Source: Pyrrhosoma nymphula (lineage: Eukaryota; Arthropoda; Insecta; Odonata; Coenagrionidae). From it: a stretch of DNA of 64,000 nucleotides. Of this stretch, positions 1 to 10,414 are shown piece by piece. The DNA lies in NCBI GenBank assembly GCA_963573305.1, contig OY754339.1, forward strand, positions 14,493,941-14,557,940, read 5' to 3'. Below the pieces are notes generated by a model. It was not told the DNA's origin. It saw only the letters and a program-made list of their open reading frames with translations, and did no database searches. Numbering within the stretch: the first letter of the stretch is position 1; every line of letters begins with the position of its first letter. A program made the translations under genes and the position numbers.

Positions 1-434
1 CGCTCAGCTACTGGCCTACCTAATGGATCACAAACGCCAGAACGTCGCGACCACCGATCGACCTTGGTTGGTTATTTTTTTTTTAAATGCCGTAGGTAAG
101 GAGAGAAAGAGTGGATTATATAAACTTGTGCGAATGAGTGCCTCATAAACCAAAGGTCGGTTTACGTTCGTTGCCAACGTGAGCTTCAACCTCAAGTTAT
201 ATGCATGGGCGTTTACGATCAAGCGAAAGCTTCTAACATGAACGTCAATCGTCACTTTCAAAGTTCAACCAGTTCTAATACGAGAAAACGTTTACGGCGT
301 AACTCTGTGGAAATTTTTAATATGCGTATTGAAAAATCACTTGGTATAATTCCACACTTTAATTACGAAAAAACCGACCCAGGTTTCGGCGACTTAGTGC
401 CATTTTCAAGGTATCTGATCGTGTGGTGGCTGAG

Positions 435-463
<29 letters not shown>
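435..463. repeat. (TA)n microsatellite
   Basis: An uninterrupted run of alternating T and A, about 29 bases long. It is followed by a purine-rich GGAGG-like stretch to about 545. The preceding 430 bases show no gene or repeat I recognise. Confidence 0.9.
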
Positions 464-465
<2 letters not shown>

Positions 466-540
466 TATGGTGTGGAGGGGGATGGAGGTAAAAGGAGTGG
501 AAGGGGGGAGGATGGAGGCGCTAGGCCGGGAGTTGAGGGA

Positions 541-986
541 ACGAGTTGAAAAGCACATTCACTGTTTTTTGAAGTTTTATTCTCCTTGGTTGCTGTGTGA
601 TCTTAGATATTTTTGTGAAACTGTTTTTCCCTGTGCCAATATAGACGTCCAAACTTGCAGATCAGAGAAATCTTGTCTCAAGTATATCTCCAAGGAGGAT
701 ATACATTTAATAACTAACATTTCGTCAAGTAAGTTGAATTTTAGCTATCGTATTTATAAGTGGGCTTCTAGTATAGATGAATTTATTTAGTTTTTTGCAT
801 CCGTTTGTTGTTGAGCATAAGAATGTGTATAAATATATTAAATCATATTATGATGAGTATAAGTCTAGACAATCTCCGTCTACATATTTTAAACGTATTG
901 ATAGGTCTTATTTCGGTTGGGCTTTAGAGTGCGCTATGTGGTTTAACAAAAGTATAAATGATTCTTCTCATAAGAAGAAGAAGTAA
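541..986 (+). pseudogene. Rep-like HUH endonuclease fragment (CRESS-DNA-virus type), disrupted
   Basis: CRESS-DNA virus and related Rep proteins nick and rejoin DNA at a rolling-circle origin through an HUH endonuclease domain. Here the conceptual product contains HIHCFLKF (codons for the two His at 554-562), which fits motif II (H-x-H). About 40 residues later it contains KYISKED (from about 680), which fits motif III (Tyr and Lys, Y-x-x-K). Motif I is not visible; upstream is a purine-rich low-complexity tract. Reading is interrupted near 785-790 by a TAG, and similarity-like sequence (a HPFVVEH stretch, then a Tyr/Lys-rich stretch) continues in the next frame to a stop at 984-986, so the copy is broken by a frameshift. 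No helicase domain or origin hairpin is recognisable. It is either an endogenised viral rep or a rep captured by a transposon. The family call rests on motifs read by eye. Confidence 0.5.
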
Positions 987-1274
987 TGCTGGGAGATCTA
1001 ACTTTCACGTTCACGATTTACGGTTGAAGCCAGCACATGCACAATTCATGCTTTTTACATAGAATAGAATATTCAATAATTTTGGCCTTTAGACAAGATA
1101 TGACAATTGACAATTATTCGAAAATAAAAGAATTAAACCAAGCATTGCAACCATGAACTCTGGTATGTTATCCTTAGATAAGAAAAATAATATCAATTAC
1201 CAACATGTAAAGTGATCTGAATCGTAATCGGCTCCCATTTGTTAATTATTTATACAAATTACCTTAGTTCTCGA
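987..1274. other. No recognisable feature
   Basis: AT-rich sequence between the Rep-like fragment and the first CR1 fragment. Neither strand holds a gene, tRNA or clear repeat that I can support. Confidence 0.5.
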
Positions 1275-1370
1275 GTTAGCAGTAAATTCAAATTATTTGC
1301 TGACTATGCGGTCATCTACCGCGAAATCGGCGAAGATGCGGACTTAAAAGTCCTATCTGTGGATATATGT
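1275..1370 (+). mobile_element. CR1-like LINE fragment, RT catalytic-core piece
   Basis: Translation gives KFKLFADYAVIYREIGEDAD. This matches the reverse transcriptase FADD box (LFADDAVIYREI) of the near-intact CR1 at 50850-53603, with the second catalytic Asp changed to Tyr. The fragment stops after about 30 residues, where another LINE has inserted, and the same copy resumes at about 1959. Confidence 0.75.
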
Positions 1371-1958
1371 AGCCCTGTCTGTGGTAAGTAGCATTTAGCA
1401 AGATTAAGGAACTGGTGACTGCAAGGAACATCAAGATGGATATTAGGAAAAGATTTGCAAAATGCTTTATATGGAGCATTGTGTTGTATGGATGCGGACG
1501 TTGAAGAAGAGAGAAGAAAAGTACTTGGAAATCTTTGAAATGTGGCTATGGCGAAGAATGGAGAAGATTGGATGGAAAGATAAGATCACGAATGAAGAAG
1601 TGCTAAGGAGGATTGGGAGAAGAAAAAGTGTACTGAGAGAAATTAAAAAGAGAAAGGCAAAATGGATTGGACATATTTTAAGGAATAAAACAGCCTACAG
1701 AAAATAATAATAGAAGGAAGAGAGGAAGAGGAAGGTAGAGGCACGGAATTCTGAGGGATATAAAAGAAGGAAGGAGTTATGCAGAGATGAAGAGAGAGGC
1801 CCAGGACAGAATGCTGTGGAGACAACGCTACCGTTGAAACCTGTCTACGGACAGATTCACCAATGATGATGATGATGTCTGTGGATAGAAGTCCTATCTG
1901 TATATATTGTGGATTTTTTGCCATATAATTATGAATAAAAATCATTATTATTATTGTC
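1371..1958 (+). mobile_element. 3' end of a second LINE inserted in the CR1 copy
   Basis: The region encodes the typical LINE C-terminal block: VLYG, then EIFEMWLWRRMEKIGW, TNEEVLRRIG and KAKWIGHILRN. This type of block is shared by RTE/Proto2-like and some related LINEs. It ends in simple-repeat tails, a GATGATGATGATG run at about 1864-1877 and ATTATTATT before 1959. A 12-base direct repeat, agtcctatctgt, lies near both ends (about 1348 and 1891) and could be part of a target-site duplication. The coding part is truncated at its 5' end and broken by stops. Confidence 0.65.
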
Positions 1959-2335
1959 ATCGGACCTAAACAACGTTGGCTCGTTGTGCCAGGAGTGGTG
2001 GCTTGAACTAAATCTTAGTAAATGCATTGCAGCACACATTGTGGAAGTCATCGCTCCAGCGCCATGTCTACTCTGTGGTTGGAGTAAACATAAAGTCATC
2101 AGTCAAAATAAACTATCTGGGAATTACCTTAACTTCAGACCTGTCGTGGAGAACACACATATGAAGCATATGCAGCACAGACTTAAAGAAGTTAAAGAAA
2201 CTAGGATTTATCAAGCATACAGTAGGAGGGTCCTCGATTGAAAAAGTGAAAGAGAGGTGCTATTTTCTCTCCTGTTAGGCCACACCTAGTATACGCCGCG
2301 AGCATTTGGGACCCCAGACAGAAAGATATAATTCT
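1959..2335 (+). mobile_element. CR1-like LINE fragment, continuation after the insertion
   Basis: SSDLNNVGSLCQEWWLELNL continues the CR1 reverse transcriptase exactly where the fragment at 1275-1370 stops (the intact family reads LSSDLNNVHEWSQEWGLEL). Downstream there are decayed pieces of the KYLGITLTS, EKVKERCYF and AASIWDP blocks in more than one frame, so this copy is old. It ends at the foldback element that begins at about 2333. Confidence 0.7.
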
Positions 2336-2918
2336 AATAAAAAAAAAAATTAAGCATGCTTTTCTAAAAAAATAAAGTTTTATTAAAAATCTAAAAAAAA
2401 AATGATATACTTGAACATAGTACTAAAAAAATAATATGTTCTCAAGTGAATGAAAGTTCAGCGTAGTACTGGAAATAATTAAATTAAATTCAATTGAAGG
2501 AAATTATTCACACAATAACAAGACCACATCGAAAAGCATGGGGCGCGACCTCATTTATATTTCGCGCCTCAACTTTAGTTCATTTAAAGATTCTCTAGAA
2601 ATTGTGTATTGATATTCTATATTGACATAAAGTAATTAAATATGAAGATTTTGGTATTCAATGGAATAGAGAGCTTCAATATACAATTTCTAAAGAATCT
2701 TTAAACGAACTAAAGTTAAGGTGCGAAATTTAAATGAGGTCGCGCCCCAATGATTTTCGTTGTGGTCTTGTTATTGTGTGGCTAATTTCCTTGCGCTGAA
2801 TTGAATTATTTCCAGTGCTACGCTAAACTTTCATTCACTTGAGAACACATTTTTTTAGCGTGTACGATGCTAAGGTATATGTTTTTTAGATTTTTAATAA
2901 TATTTTATTTTATTAGAA
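2333..2918. mobile_element. Foldback (long inverted repeat) MITE
   Basis: The left arm (about 2333-2615) and right arm (about 2670-2918) are imperfect reverse complements of each other. Matching blocks include gcgcgacctcattt/aaatgaggtcgcgc, ttaaagattct/agaatctttaa, caagaccaca/tgtggtcttg and ttctaataa/ttattagaa. It has no coding capacity. It sits at the end of the CR1 fragment. Class is unknown. Confidence 0.75.
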
Positions 2919-3240
2919 AGCAAAAGATAAAATGGACGGAAAGCACAAAAGTCGAGTAAAAAAGCATAGTCCACAGAGTTTTTCGTTTTGTCCTTCATAA
3001 TTTCAACTTTTACTAAGTAATTTTGTGTAGGTCTTCGCCTTTTTAAAAGTCGAAGCATGGGTCGGCAAATAAGTAGCCACATCTGAAGATGTGGGCTGCA
3101 TTGGCTACGAAACGTCATCATAAATATACACCGACGCAGCTTTGCCCGAAAAACATGGAGACACCAGCACAACAGCGCCGCGAAAGCCTCAAACAGAAAA
3201 AGCCACATAAAAGTTATTTGGACAATGCCAAGTTTAAAAA
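2919..3240. repeat. Possible retroelement remnant, class uncertain
   Basis: The stretch around 3060-3180 contains a short stem (cacatct/agatgtg) followed by ggctacgaaacgtcatcat. That style of sequence occurs in the terminal regions of Penelope-like elements. There is no protein support, so this is only a weak suggestion. Confidence 0.2.
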
Positions 3241-3710
3241 AATGTAAGTTGGGTGTTTGGAGGCAGCACTCACCCAGTTCATCGGACAGAGGATGTATCG
3301 AGATGAAATTAATGGGTTAGAGGAGAATTCTGGGTAAACGAGGAAGAGGAAGGAGTGAAATAGGAAATAATTGACATGAGGGAGAACCCATTGGGCGGGA
3401 ATAGTTGATTAATTATTTTTACTACTAGAGGTGATCTATCTGTTTAGGAAGGATTTAATGGAGATAAGAAGATTACCTCTGCCAATCTTTGAATTACTCT
3501 TGGATCTTATCTCATACCGCGATTTCGTTATTCAGTCCTATCTCTCTTCACCCCATCCACGATGCCTATCATCTTTCTGCCCCTTTCCCGGTAATCCATC
3601 GACCTTTTCTCTATCACGGACTTCGCCAACCCATCGCCCCTCATTACCCACCCCTCAGGATGGAGGGTCGCCCCTCCGAGCCGAGCTCAACGATGCTAAA
3701 CTGTGGTGAC
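3241..3710 (-). repeat. Decayed LINE 3' region, probably like that at 49993-50560
   Basis: The pyrimidine-rich + strand here (about 3530-3660) resembles the antisense of the LINE C-terminal region at 50092-50559 in composition and in short words such as cctatcatc and ctttcccggtaatccatc. An open frame of about 90 residues is only a by-product of that composition. No intact domain remains. Confidence 0.3.
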
Positions 3711-5330
3711 TGATCGGGAAACGGTGTTTCCATCTTGGCAGGCCGTTGCCCCCAACAATACCAAATTTCTGCTCCATACAACGCTACGCTTTATTTTTCG
3801 CTAGTTTTACCAGTCTCACCAATTTTATCTTTACGTGAAAATAGATGTGTGCGGAAAAGATTAATTATGGCGACGAGATAAGATATGTTAAGTAAGGGAG
3901 TGTTCCAAAACTGATCGATCAATTAGTTAAACACCAAATGATAAACTCTTGTTTCAGTGCCGTTGATGGAAATGTTTATTGTTTGTTTTTTTTTAACTGG
4001 GAATAGATTTACAAGTTTAGTTCTTGAGTTTACCACGCGTTGACGGTTTGGCGTTTTGAAACTGTGCCCAGTCGTCACATTCTTTAAGATTCCGGGATCG
4101 TCTTTCGCGTTCTTCTTTTTTCTATTTTTGATGTTATTTGGCCGCGCCGCCAGCGATGCCTTTTGGGTAGAAGTGGTCCTGTTCTCGAAACCCACGCGAG
4201 GATCATTCACATACGTTCGTTCTAAGCTGACTTCGGCAACGACCTGTTACCGGCATTCCAAGGGGCGTGTACTAAGTGGCGTGAAGCATGGATGGTATTT
4301 TTTAGCCCATGTACCTATATTCAAGGTATAGCCGGTGTCCCGCGATGAAATGTGAATACAATTTTCTATGTTCGAATTTTCATCCAAACCCATTTCCCTC
4401 AAATTTTGTATGAAACGGTTTGGTGTTTCCCACGGTGTGGTGTATTTGTTGCAAAAGGAACGACAAGAATTTAAGACGATAAAGTAGTAATTAAACACCG
4501 AGGTCATGGATTGTGAAGAAACCCTCTCAATGGAAATTTTAGCGGTGGGAATTGGTTGCGTAGTTTTATTAAAAACTTAATATTCAAATGAGAAAGTGGA
4601 GCCAATGGTGGCTTGTTATGGTAAAGTTATTGCTTTGTATTGCACATGAATTCAATTTTTTCGAGTACTCAGTGAGTAGAATTATCTACTGTGTCCGGGT
4701 CCTAGATATTACTCATTTTAAGACTCAAGAGATTCTAAAATCTCTGAACGCTTAAAACCCGCTATCACAGCGCTCCAACAGAACGGAAAGCGATGCATTT
4801 TTTTTTGTTAGGCCTGTGACGCCCGAGATTAGTTGGTTTCGTGTAATCGGACGGAAATATGGAGCATTTTCTATCTGTTTGGCCTACAAGGAAATGTATA
4901 CAAAATTTTGAACCAAAAGCTATTTTTGATGCAATTCCTCCATGTTACAAGATCCTCATTGTTGTCTCAAACTTGTACACGAAAGTTGTGTTCAAATATG
5001 AGCGTGGGACAGCGGCGTATTGGCTAGAACACTTGCTTTCCACCCTTAAGGTAATTTTTGAAATAAGGATCGAATTAAAGATAACAATGTTTGCTTATTT
5101 CACTGTTTTTTTACCCTGTTATGTTTTCCTAATTCTTATCTTAAATCTTTGAGTTAAGTATTTGACTTTTTTTTATATTGTTTACGGGAGATGTTGTCAT
5201 TCTTTTTACTTTTCTATTGTCTCACAATTGTATAGAATTTCTCTAAAAACATTATTTAAATAAATAAAATAATTAATAACACCGTAGTCTGTTTTGACAA
5301 CTGCTAACTAACACCTCTCCTAGTATATGA
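3711..5330. other. No supportable gene
   Basis: AT-rich sequence. Open frames of 60-100 residues occur on both strands, but none has a recognisable domain, a consistent start context or matching splice sites. Confidence 0.5.
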
Positions 5331-5334
5331 TCAG

Positions 5335-5385
5335 CCATGTAGGAAGTGTGATCACAAGCAACGCCGGGTAATTCAGCTATTAAGT
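5335..5385 (+). mobile_element. Possible Helitron 3' end
   Basis: The sequence acgccgggtaattcagcta resembles the atgccgggcacagcta end that follows the Helitron helicase fragment at 55293-55670. Helitrons end in a short hairpin plus CTRR, and the fit is only partial here. Confidence 0.3.
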
Positions 5386-5389
5386 ATAG

Positions 5390-5835
5390 TTATATATGAC
5401 AGAAATTCTCAATAACTATATAAAAATAACTGCATAAGTCTTCTAACTTGACTAATTTTTTCACGCGTTACTGTGAAAACTACTTCACAACAGAAGGTTT
5501 TTTTCCGATTCTGTAAAAATTACTGCGCCAAGTAATTGTTTAATTTTTATGAATAGTTGAGAATACAAACAAGCTAGACACCGTTAGTTAGCTTAGAACC
5601 CTTAGTTAGAACTAAACTGAACCTATCTTTTTTCAATATTCTCCCTCTGAAGCGCAGAGCCGTAATCTATCCCATGCAAAAAAGGTTATATTTTTTTTGG
5701 CAAATCGCTCTAAAATTAGTTCGGCTAGGAGTTAATATTTTGTTATCACTAGAAAAATGAGTTTTTTCTTTAAAATGAGGTGAAATTCATCAAATTCTAG
5801 GTGAAGTGATATCTGGCTCAAACTATCGTAAGGCG
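5390..5835 (+). repeat. Interspersed repeat, inverted relative to 55850-56290
   Basis: Blocks such as agaaattctcaataa, ttctaacttgactaatttttt, ttctgtaaaaattac and aatctatcccatg recur in reverse complement and in the same relative order at 55850-56290. The two are therefore copies of one non-coding repeat about 430 bases long, lying in opposite orientation 50 kb apart. No terminal repeats or coding region are evident. Confidence 0.75.
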
Positions 5836-6479
5836 GTTGAGACGATTTTTGTTTACGTACACATTTACGTGAAACTTTGTATACTTGCCCTAATTAGTGA
5901 TCTCCATGGATAAAAGTGAAAAAAGATTGCATCATACCGAATGTTTGTTTTTTCATTTCAGTAACATTTTAACACAGCCTTATGGCGCATGAGATATGTT
6001 TCGTAATAAATCGATTACATTATGTACAGATGTTCTTCTAATCGCGAAATATTACACTTCTTATATATTTTTTCTAATATTTTATAACAAATGTCAAGGT
6101 GTCAAGCCGAAACCTTCGGAAGAAACATTGTTCAATATTATTTGGAATACCGCGCCGAAACTCTAGTTATAACATGCTTTAATTAAGGAAACATTTTGGC
6201 ATAATTCATGTATGATTCTCATTACTGCCGATACGGTGAGTTCCTACGCATGAGAATATGTATTCACTTAAAAAATGTGGTCAAAGAATTTGTTTTCGAC
6301 TTACTTAAGGAATTATTAAAATATGAATGGATTCGAGATTTTCCAAACGCCCCTGGGGGATAGGGAATTATTATTTTGTTCGCTTGCTCGGTACTTGTTC
6401 TTCGCGATTCGTGGGAAGCGATGTGACGATAGTAGCACAGAGTAGGGATATGGGATTAGGCACATCAAATATATTAGGG
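5836..6479. other. No recognisable feature
   Basis: AT-rich sequence downstream of the repeat. Open frames here lack any domain signature. Confidence 0.45.
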
Positions 6480-6850
6480 ACCGCATGGCTATGCAATCGT
6501 TTTTTTTATTTCGGAACATTATCCCTTCGATGTGCACACTACAAATCCTGCAGTTGTTATGCAGATAACTGGGGGTCTTGCTTTCCAAATCCAACCGACG
6601 GAAACGAATCACCCATTCATTGCACCTGCATCATAAACACATGTTGTTATCAAACCTTTTCCGCCATCTCAATTCACCAGCGTGCAGAAACAGAAAAATT
6701 ATAAATGTTTCAATCCGAATGCGTGACCAGTAAACATTTATGAAATAACTTACCTCACAGGGTCTTTCGGGAAACTGAAGAAACTGTTCTTTACTTTCGC
6801 CATTCCCGAGTTGTTCTTGTAATTTATGGCTGAGCACCAAGCAAAACCGT
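6480..6850 (-). pseudogene. THAP-type zinc-finger domain, two exons, probably decayed
   Basis: THAP domains are C2CH zinc-binding DNA-binding domains found in P-element transposases and their host derivatives. On the - strand, exon a (about 6850 to 6754) reads WCSAINYKNNSG, then NSFFSFPKDPVR, and stops at a strong donor (AG|GTAAGT). Exon b starts at 6625 after TGCAG. It completes the split Arg codon and continues CNEWVIRFRRLDLE, then NNCRICSVHIEGIMFRN. Seen together, these give the FFSFP block, the central C-x-x-W and the C-x-x-H pair (CSVH) in the right order and phase. The expected second Cys near the start is Tyr (INYKN), and the closing AVPT-like block is altered (IAMRSL). No further exon is visible. 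It could be a degraded P-element or THAP gene, or an isolated domain. Confidence 0.55.
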
Positions 6851-7104
6851 TTCTTCTTGTTTTACTCGTCTCCTCATTCATTTTCCTTGAGTCCCTCCAA
6901 TACAAGTCACAATTTAATTTCGTGAAATAGGTTGATGAATCGCGAATTATCTATAAAATTCCGTAACTCTCAACCTAGACCATACCAACACTCGCTTCGT
7001 TTCCTACTACTCAACCACGATTCACTCATTTAGAACATGGCGAAATGCGCAATGAGCGATTACCGCTTTCAGCGCCATCTGTCCTCTCTGTATATCTTTA
7101 CTCT

Positions 7105-7180
7105 GTGATAGTAGTGTGAATGCGCGTGGGGTTGCTACGTTTGTGAGGATACGATATTTGTCTGAACCGGGCATAATATA
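7105..7180. repeat. Left arm of an inverted repeat pair (with 8308-8385)
   Basis: The sequence gatagtagtgtgaatgcgcg ... ttgctacgtt ... gtctgaaccgggcataa reappears as its reverse complement at 8308-8385. Arms are about 75 bases and the spacer about 1.1 kb. This suggests the ends of a non-autonomous DNA transposon. No target duplication was resolved. Confidence 0.65.
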
Positions 7181-7189
7181 CGCTAGGAG

Positions 7190-7275
7190 TTTTAGGTGGC
7201 GCCGATGAAAACAAGTGAAGATCGCACAGCGACTATAAAAGCTTACTAGACTGGTTGACAGCCACTAGATCGTAT
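7190..7275 (+). repeat. Interspersed repeat, direct copy at 19045-19130
   Basis: The core tcgcacagcgactataaaag is shared with 19073-19092. Both copies continue with a related gactggttgacagccactag / gattggtcgattgccactag stretch. It contains a TATAAAA word, but nothing shows that this acts as a promoter. Confidence 0.6.
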
Positions 7276-7280
7276 AGGTG

Positions 7281-8305
7281 TTGCAAAACTTGGTGGCACT
7301 CACTTGTGAAGATCATGACGTAAGGGATAAGAAAGCTAGTAGGAGAGATGGGACAACAGGAACCCAGGGTCTCTCGATAGATCCTCATTAGATTATGTCA
7401 TTATTACCATTTCCGCTGGACTAACCTTCAGCTACCTCTCAGACTTCAGGACTCTTCACTGTCGAGTGTCACCAAGTTTCGCTATACTGGGAGCAAGTAG
7501 CGAACGACTGTAGTACCGCATTCATTAAGTCGTTGAGAGCAAAAGTGGTTTAAAAAAAAGTCGTTTCAGGCTTGATCTGGTGGAATATCATAATTAAATA
7601 ATATTGGCACTTTTCCACAGTATAAATTTTAATGCATTTATGTTTATTTTGTGGAAAATTGCCAATAGGTATTAAATAAAAAAAGCATAAGTGGTTTAAG
7701 TCATGAGTGACAGTCCAGGGAAATGAAGCTTTAAGTAATATAAATATCTAAATAAACCCTGATTGCTGCTTTCTGAAAAAGTGGAAAAAACATTGAGCTA
7801 GACTCACATTACCTATTCTTTCACAAAACAGAAATCAGGAAGAGAAATGCTTCAACGTACCTAAGTAAAGTGTGGCACGTGGCACAAAAATGACTCACAC
7901 CACTTTGGCTCCCAACGGCTCAGTTGTGGAATCAAATAGCTCAGTGAGTAAATATTGACAGCGATCATGCTCGTAAGCCAGCTCACTGGTTCAGTTTCCC
8001 TCGGTACTGGTAAACTACCACACGAGCGAGCATCCTCGAACTTTGGCTGTGCCGTGCATGTGGTATCGCGTGAAGCGGACGGCTGGCGAACCCTTATTAT
8101 TAGGCATGGGGGCACAAGGCAAGTGAGTGAGAGTATGCGATGACTTTCACCGACCATAGGCAATCCGAGAATGAGGGGCTGGCTGTAAAAATAAACTTCT
8201 CTTTCTTTCTGACCATTGCTCTCGGGTGGACACAATGGAACGGGGGTTTAGGGGCTGTAAACTGGTGAAAGGTTGAAGTTTGACTTACACAGTTTCCATG
8301 ACTAC
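7281..8305. other. Interior of the 7.1/8.4 kb inverted-repeat element, no gene
   Basis: No protein-coding signal is supportable on either strand between the two inverted arms. The GC-richer part at about 7930-8130 has an open frame of 124 codons on the - strand, but no motif. Confidence 0.4.
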
Positions 8306-8307
8306 AG

Positions 8308-8385
8308 TTATGCCCGGTTCAGACTACTATCGTAACCAACCAACGTAGCAACCCTACGTGCATTCACACTACTATTATCAGGTTC
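8308..8385. repeat. Right arm of the inverted repeat pair (with 7105-7180)
   Basis: The sequence ttatgcccggttcagactac ... gtagcaaccctacgtgcattcacactacta is the reverse complement of the left arm. Confidence 0.65.
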
Positions 8386-8624
8386 GATTTATTCGATATA
8401 TTTGCGTCATCGATATCCGTATTTTTCCTCGTTTGTGCTATTCCCCGCAGTGGAAAATAATCGCGGTAATGGCGGCACCGATTTCCCCATAGTGGAAATC
8501 ATTGTGAGGATTTGTATCGAAGAGGCAAAGAATCGAGGTATCGAACGACCTTGTACTATTGTACATGAACGGTGTATTGTGTATGAACGGTGTGCATGTG
8601 GCGGTCCGCTTGCATGCTGCATTT

Positions 8625-8695
8625 TGGTGACTTGTCACCCCCTGCCAAGCACCCTAGAGGTGGCTCGCAGGGTAACATGTAGATGTATTGTAACC
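8625..8695 (+). mobile_element. CR1-like LINE 3' end
   Basis: The stretch caccccctgcca ... gaggtggctcgcagggtaa and the tail atgtagatgta match the 3' UTR of the CR1 copies at 17941 and 50850, which end in (ATGTAG)n. No coding sequence remains. Confidence 0.65.
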
Positions 8696-9761
8696 CAGCG
8701 CTGCCCTCACCAGGAATCATGACGAAAAAGTACAGAGCAAACGCACAAAATAAGGATTCTCATGTAACTGAGGCCTCTTGCGGCTTTCGAAATGGTTTAA
8801 AAAGCAAACGGCATTCCTCTTTGCTTATTCATCAAAGTAGCTCCATCTGCTTCACTATTTTGATTGACTTCTTTGATTATCGTCCTTCAGCATTTCCGGT
8901 TTCCGCTCGCGACATCACGAATCTTATTGGCGCACTTTATATAATATTTTTCGTCAAAACGTGATTTATATTCAGATAGCAAAATACATTTCTTGTAGAC
9001 ACAGGCAAGCATTGCCGTATAAGCCTGCAGAAATAGTCAGATTTTTAAATGCGATATCTGTGAAATGTAGCGTGGGAAGTCCCATTTTTTAATCATCGAT
9101 CGGTGTAGTGAATTAGGAAGGGGGGCGTATTTTGAAAATTCAGGAAAATGGTATTTATATCGTTTCTCGGAGGAACTTTCGTAATTACAGCCGTAGTTCA
9201 GCGTCTAATCCCCTTTTCTAGGTACGCCACACGGTTTACGTGAAGATGGTGCTTAGACGTTGAAACTCGTGGTGGAAACAGTAAGAAGACTGCTTTCATT
9301 ATGCATTAATATGCTCCTTCCATTATTTACGTTTGTGTTGCGTTAATCATTGCTTAGTTCTTAATATGGATAATCATTTTTGATAAATGCACGGTTTTTG
9401 TCGCATCAAAATGGTATCAATACTCCTAATGCTAAACACTCTTTGTCAGCGCGTCATAGCTACGTTAAAGTTCTAAGAATTTACCCCATAGCTACTTATA
9501 ATTTTTGTATTTTAGGTAGGTGTCATGACGATTACAATGATTAGCCCTTTTCAATCAAATGCTTCAATCACTGCTACTTTAGTCAGCTGTTCGTGTTTTT
9601 TTGTGTTTGATATTAAAACACGTGTAGTCGCATTGTAAAATCCTGTGTAGCGAACCTGCTATTGATGGAAAAATATTCTGCTCCTCGATTTCGGTGTAAT
9701 CCTACATGCTAACTTTAATAAATGTACTTTTGTTGTAGATTTTCGCAGCTCATGTTTATGG
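8696..9761. other. No recognisable feature
   Basis: AT-rich sequence with short open frames lacking domains. I see no repeat structure or RNA gene. Confidence 0.45.
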
Positions 9762-10414
9762 TATTCAGGTTTCTGGTTCTGCGATTAAATTATTTAATAT
9801 TATGCGACAGTTTCGCCGTACTATGCTGCAGGCTTCGTCGGGCTTTTAAGAACAACAATGGTCTTTTTTCAAAAAGTAAATAAACAATTCCAGCAGTTGA
9901 TGATTTTGAGAAGTAAAAAACTTAATTTCGAATAAGTCTCTTCCAGGTATAAGGGAGTTTATAACTATCCTCTCTATTGATGTTATTTGGTCTTTTTTCT
10001 ATTTCAATCGCCTCCCTTATGAGCCGTGGAAAGTAACTGCTTTTTCTTTGTGTAGTACTCTTGCCGTCTCGATGTCAATGGCGTGACTTTCCTCTAACGT
10101 AGTGTGCTCAGCCACGGCAGAGTGATACCAGTCTTTCTTCTGGATTGCACGTTCATGTTCCTTTAATCGGCATGCAATTGCTCTCTTGGTCTGCTCTACA
10201 TATGATCTTCCACAACTGCAGAGAAGTTCGTATACACCCTCATACATTGTGGGTGGTAATGGATCTTTAGTCCCTCGTAGATGATCTCGTACTCTGGAGG
10301 TAGTGTTTAAGACCATTGTTGTTCTTAAAAGCCCGACGAAGCCGGCAGCATAGCACGGCGAAACTGTCGCATAATATTAAGTAATTTAATCGCAGAACCA
10401 GAAACCTGAATACT
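9762..10414 (-). mobile_element. Penelope-like element fragment with GIY-YIG endonuclease and inverted ends
   Basis: Penelope-like elements (PLEs) encode a reverse transcriptase followed by a GIY-YIG endonuclease and are flanked by direct or inverted terminal repeats. The - strand (about 10260 to 9925) encodes a GIY-YIG domain. It starts with GVYELLCSCGRSYVEQTKRA, then ACRLKEHERAI, then SAVAEHTTLEESHAIDIETA. After a one-base frameshift near 10040 it gives LIREAIEIEKRPNNINRED and a stop. The arms 9762-9863 and 10311-10414 are reverse complements of about 102 bases (cgacagtttcgccgt core). In the arm the catalytic-domain start is close to the terminal repeat, so the reverse transcriptase is missing. 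Confidence 0.8.

Noticed and set aside
4833..5152. Possible exon with a donor-like cttaag|gtaatt at about 5048
   Set aside because: No acceptor, no recognisable domain, and no partner exon in phase.
6327..6704. 125-codon + strand open frame rich in Cys
   Set aside because: It is the antisense of the THAP exon; Cys codons come from the opposite strand's composition.
7861..8235. 124-codon - strand open frame
   Set aside because: No motif, inside the 7.1-8.4 kb inverted-repeat element, and overlapped by another open frame on the + strand.
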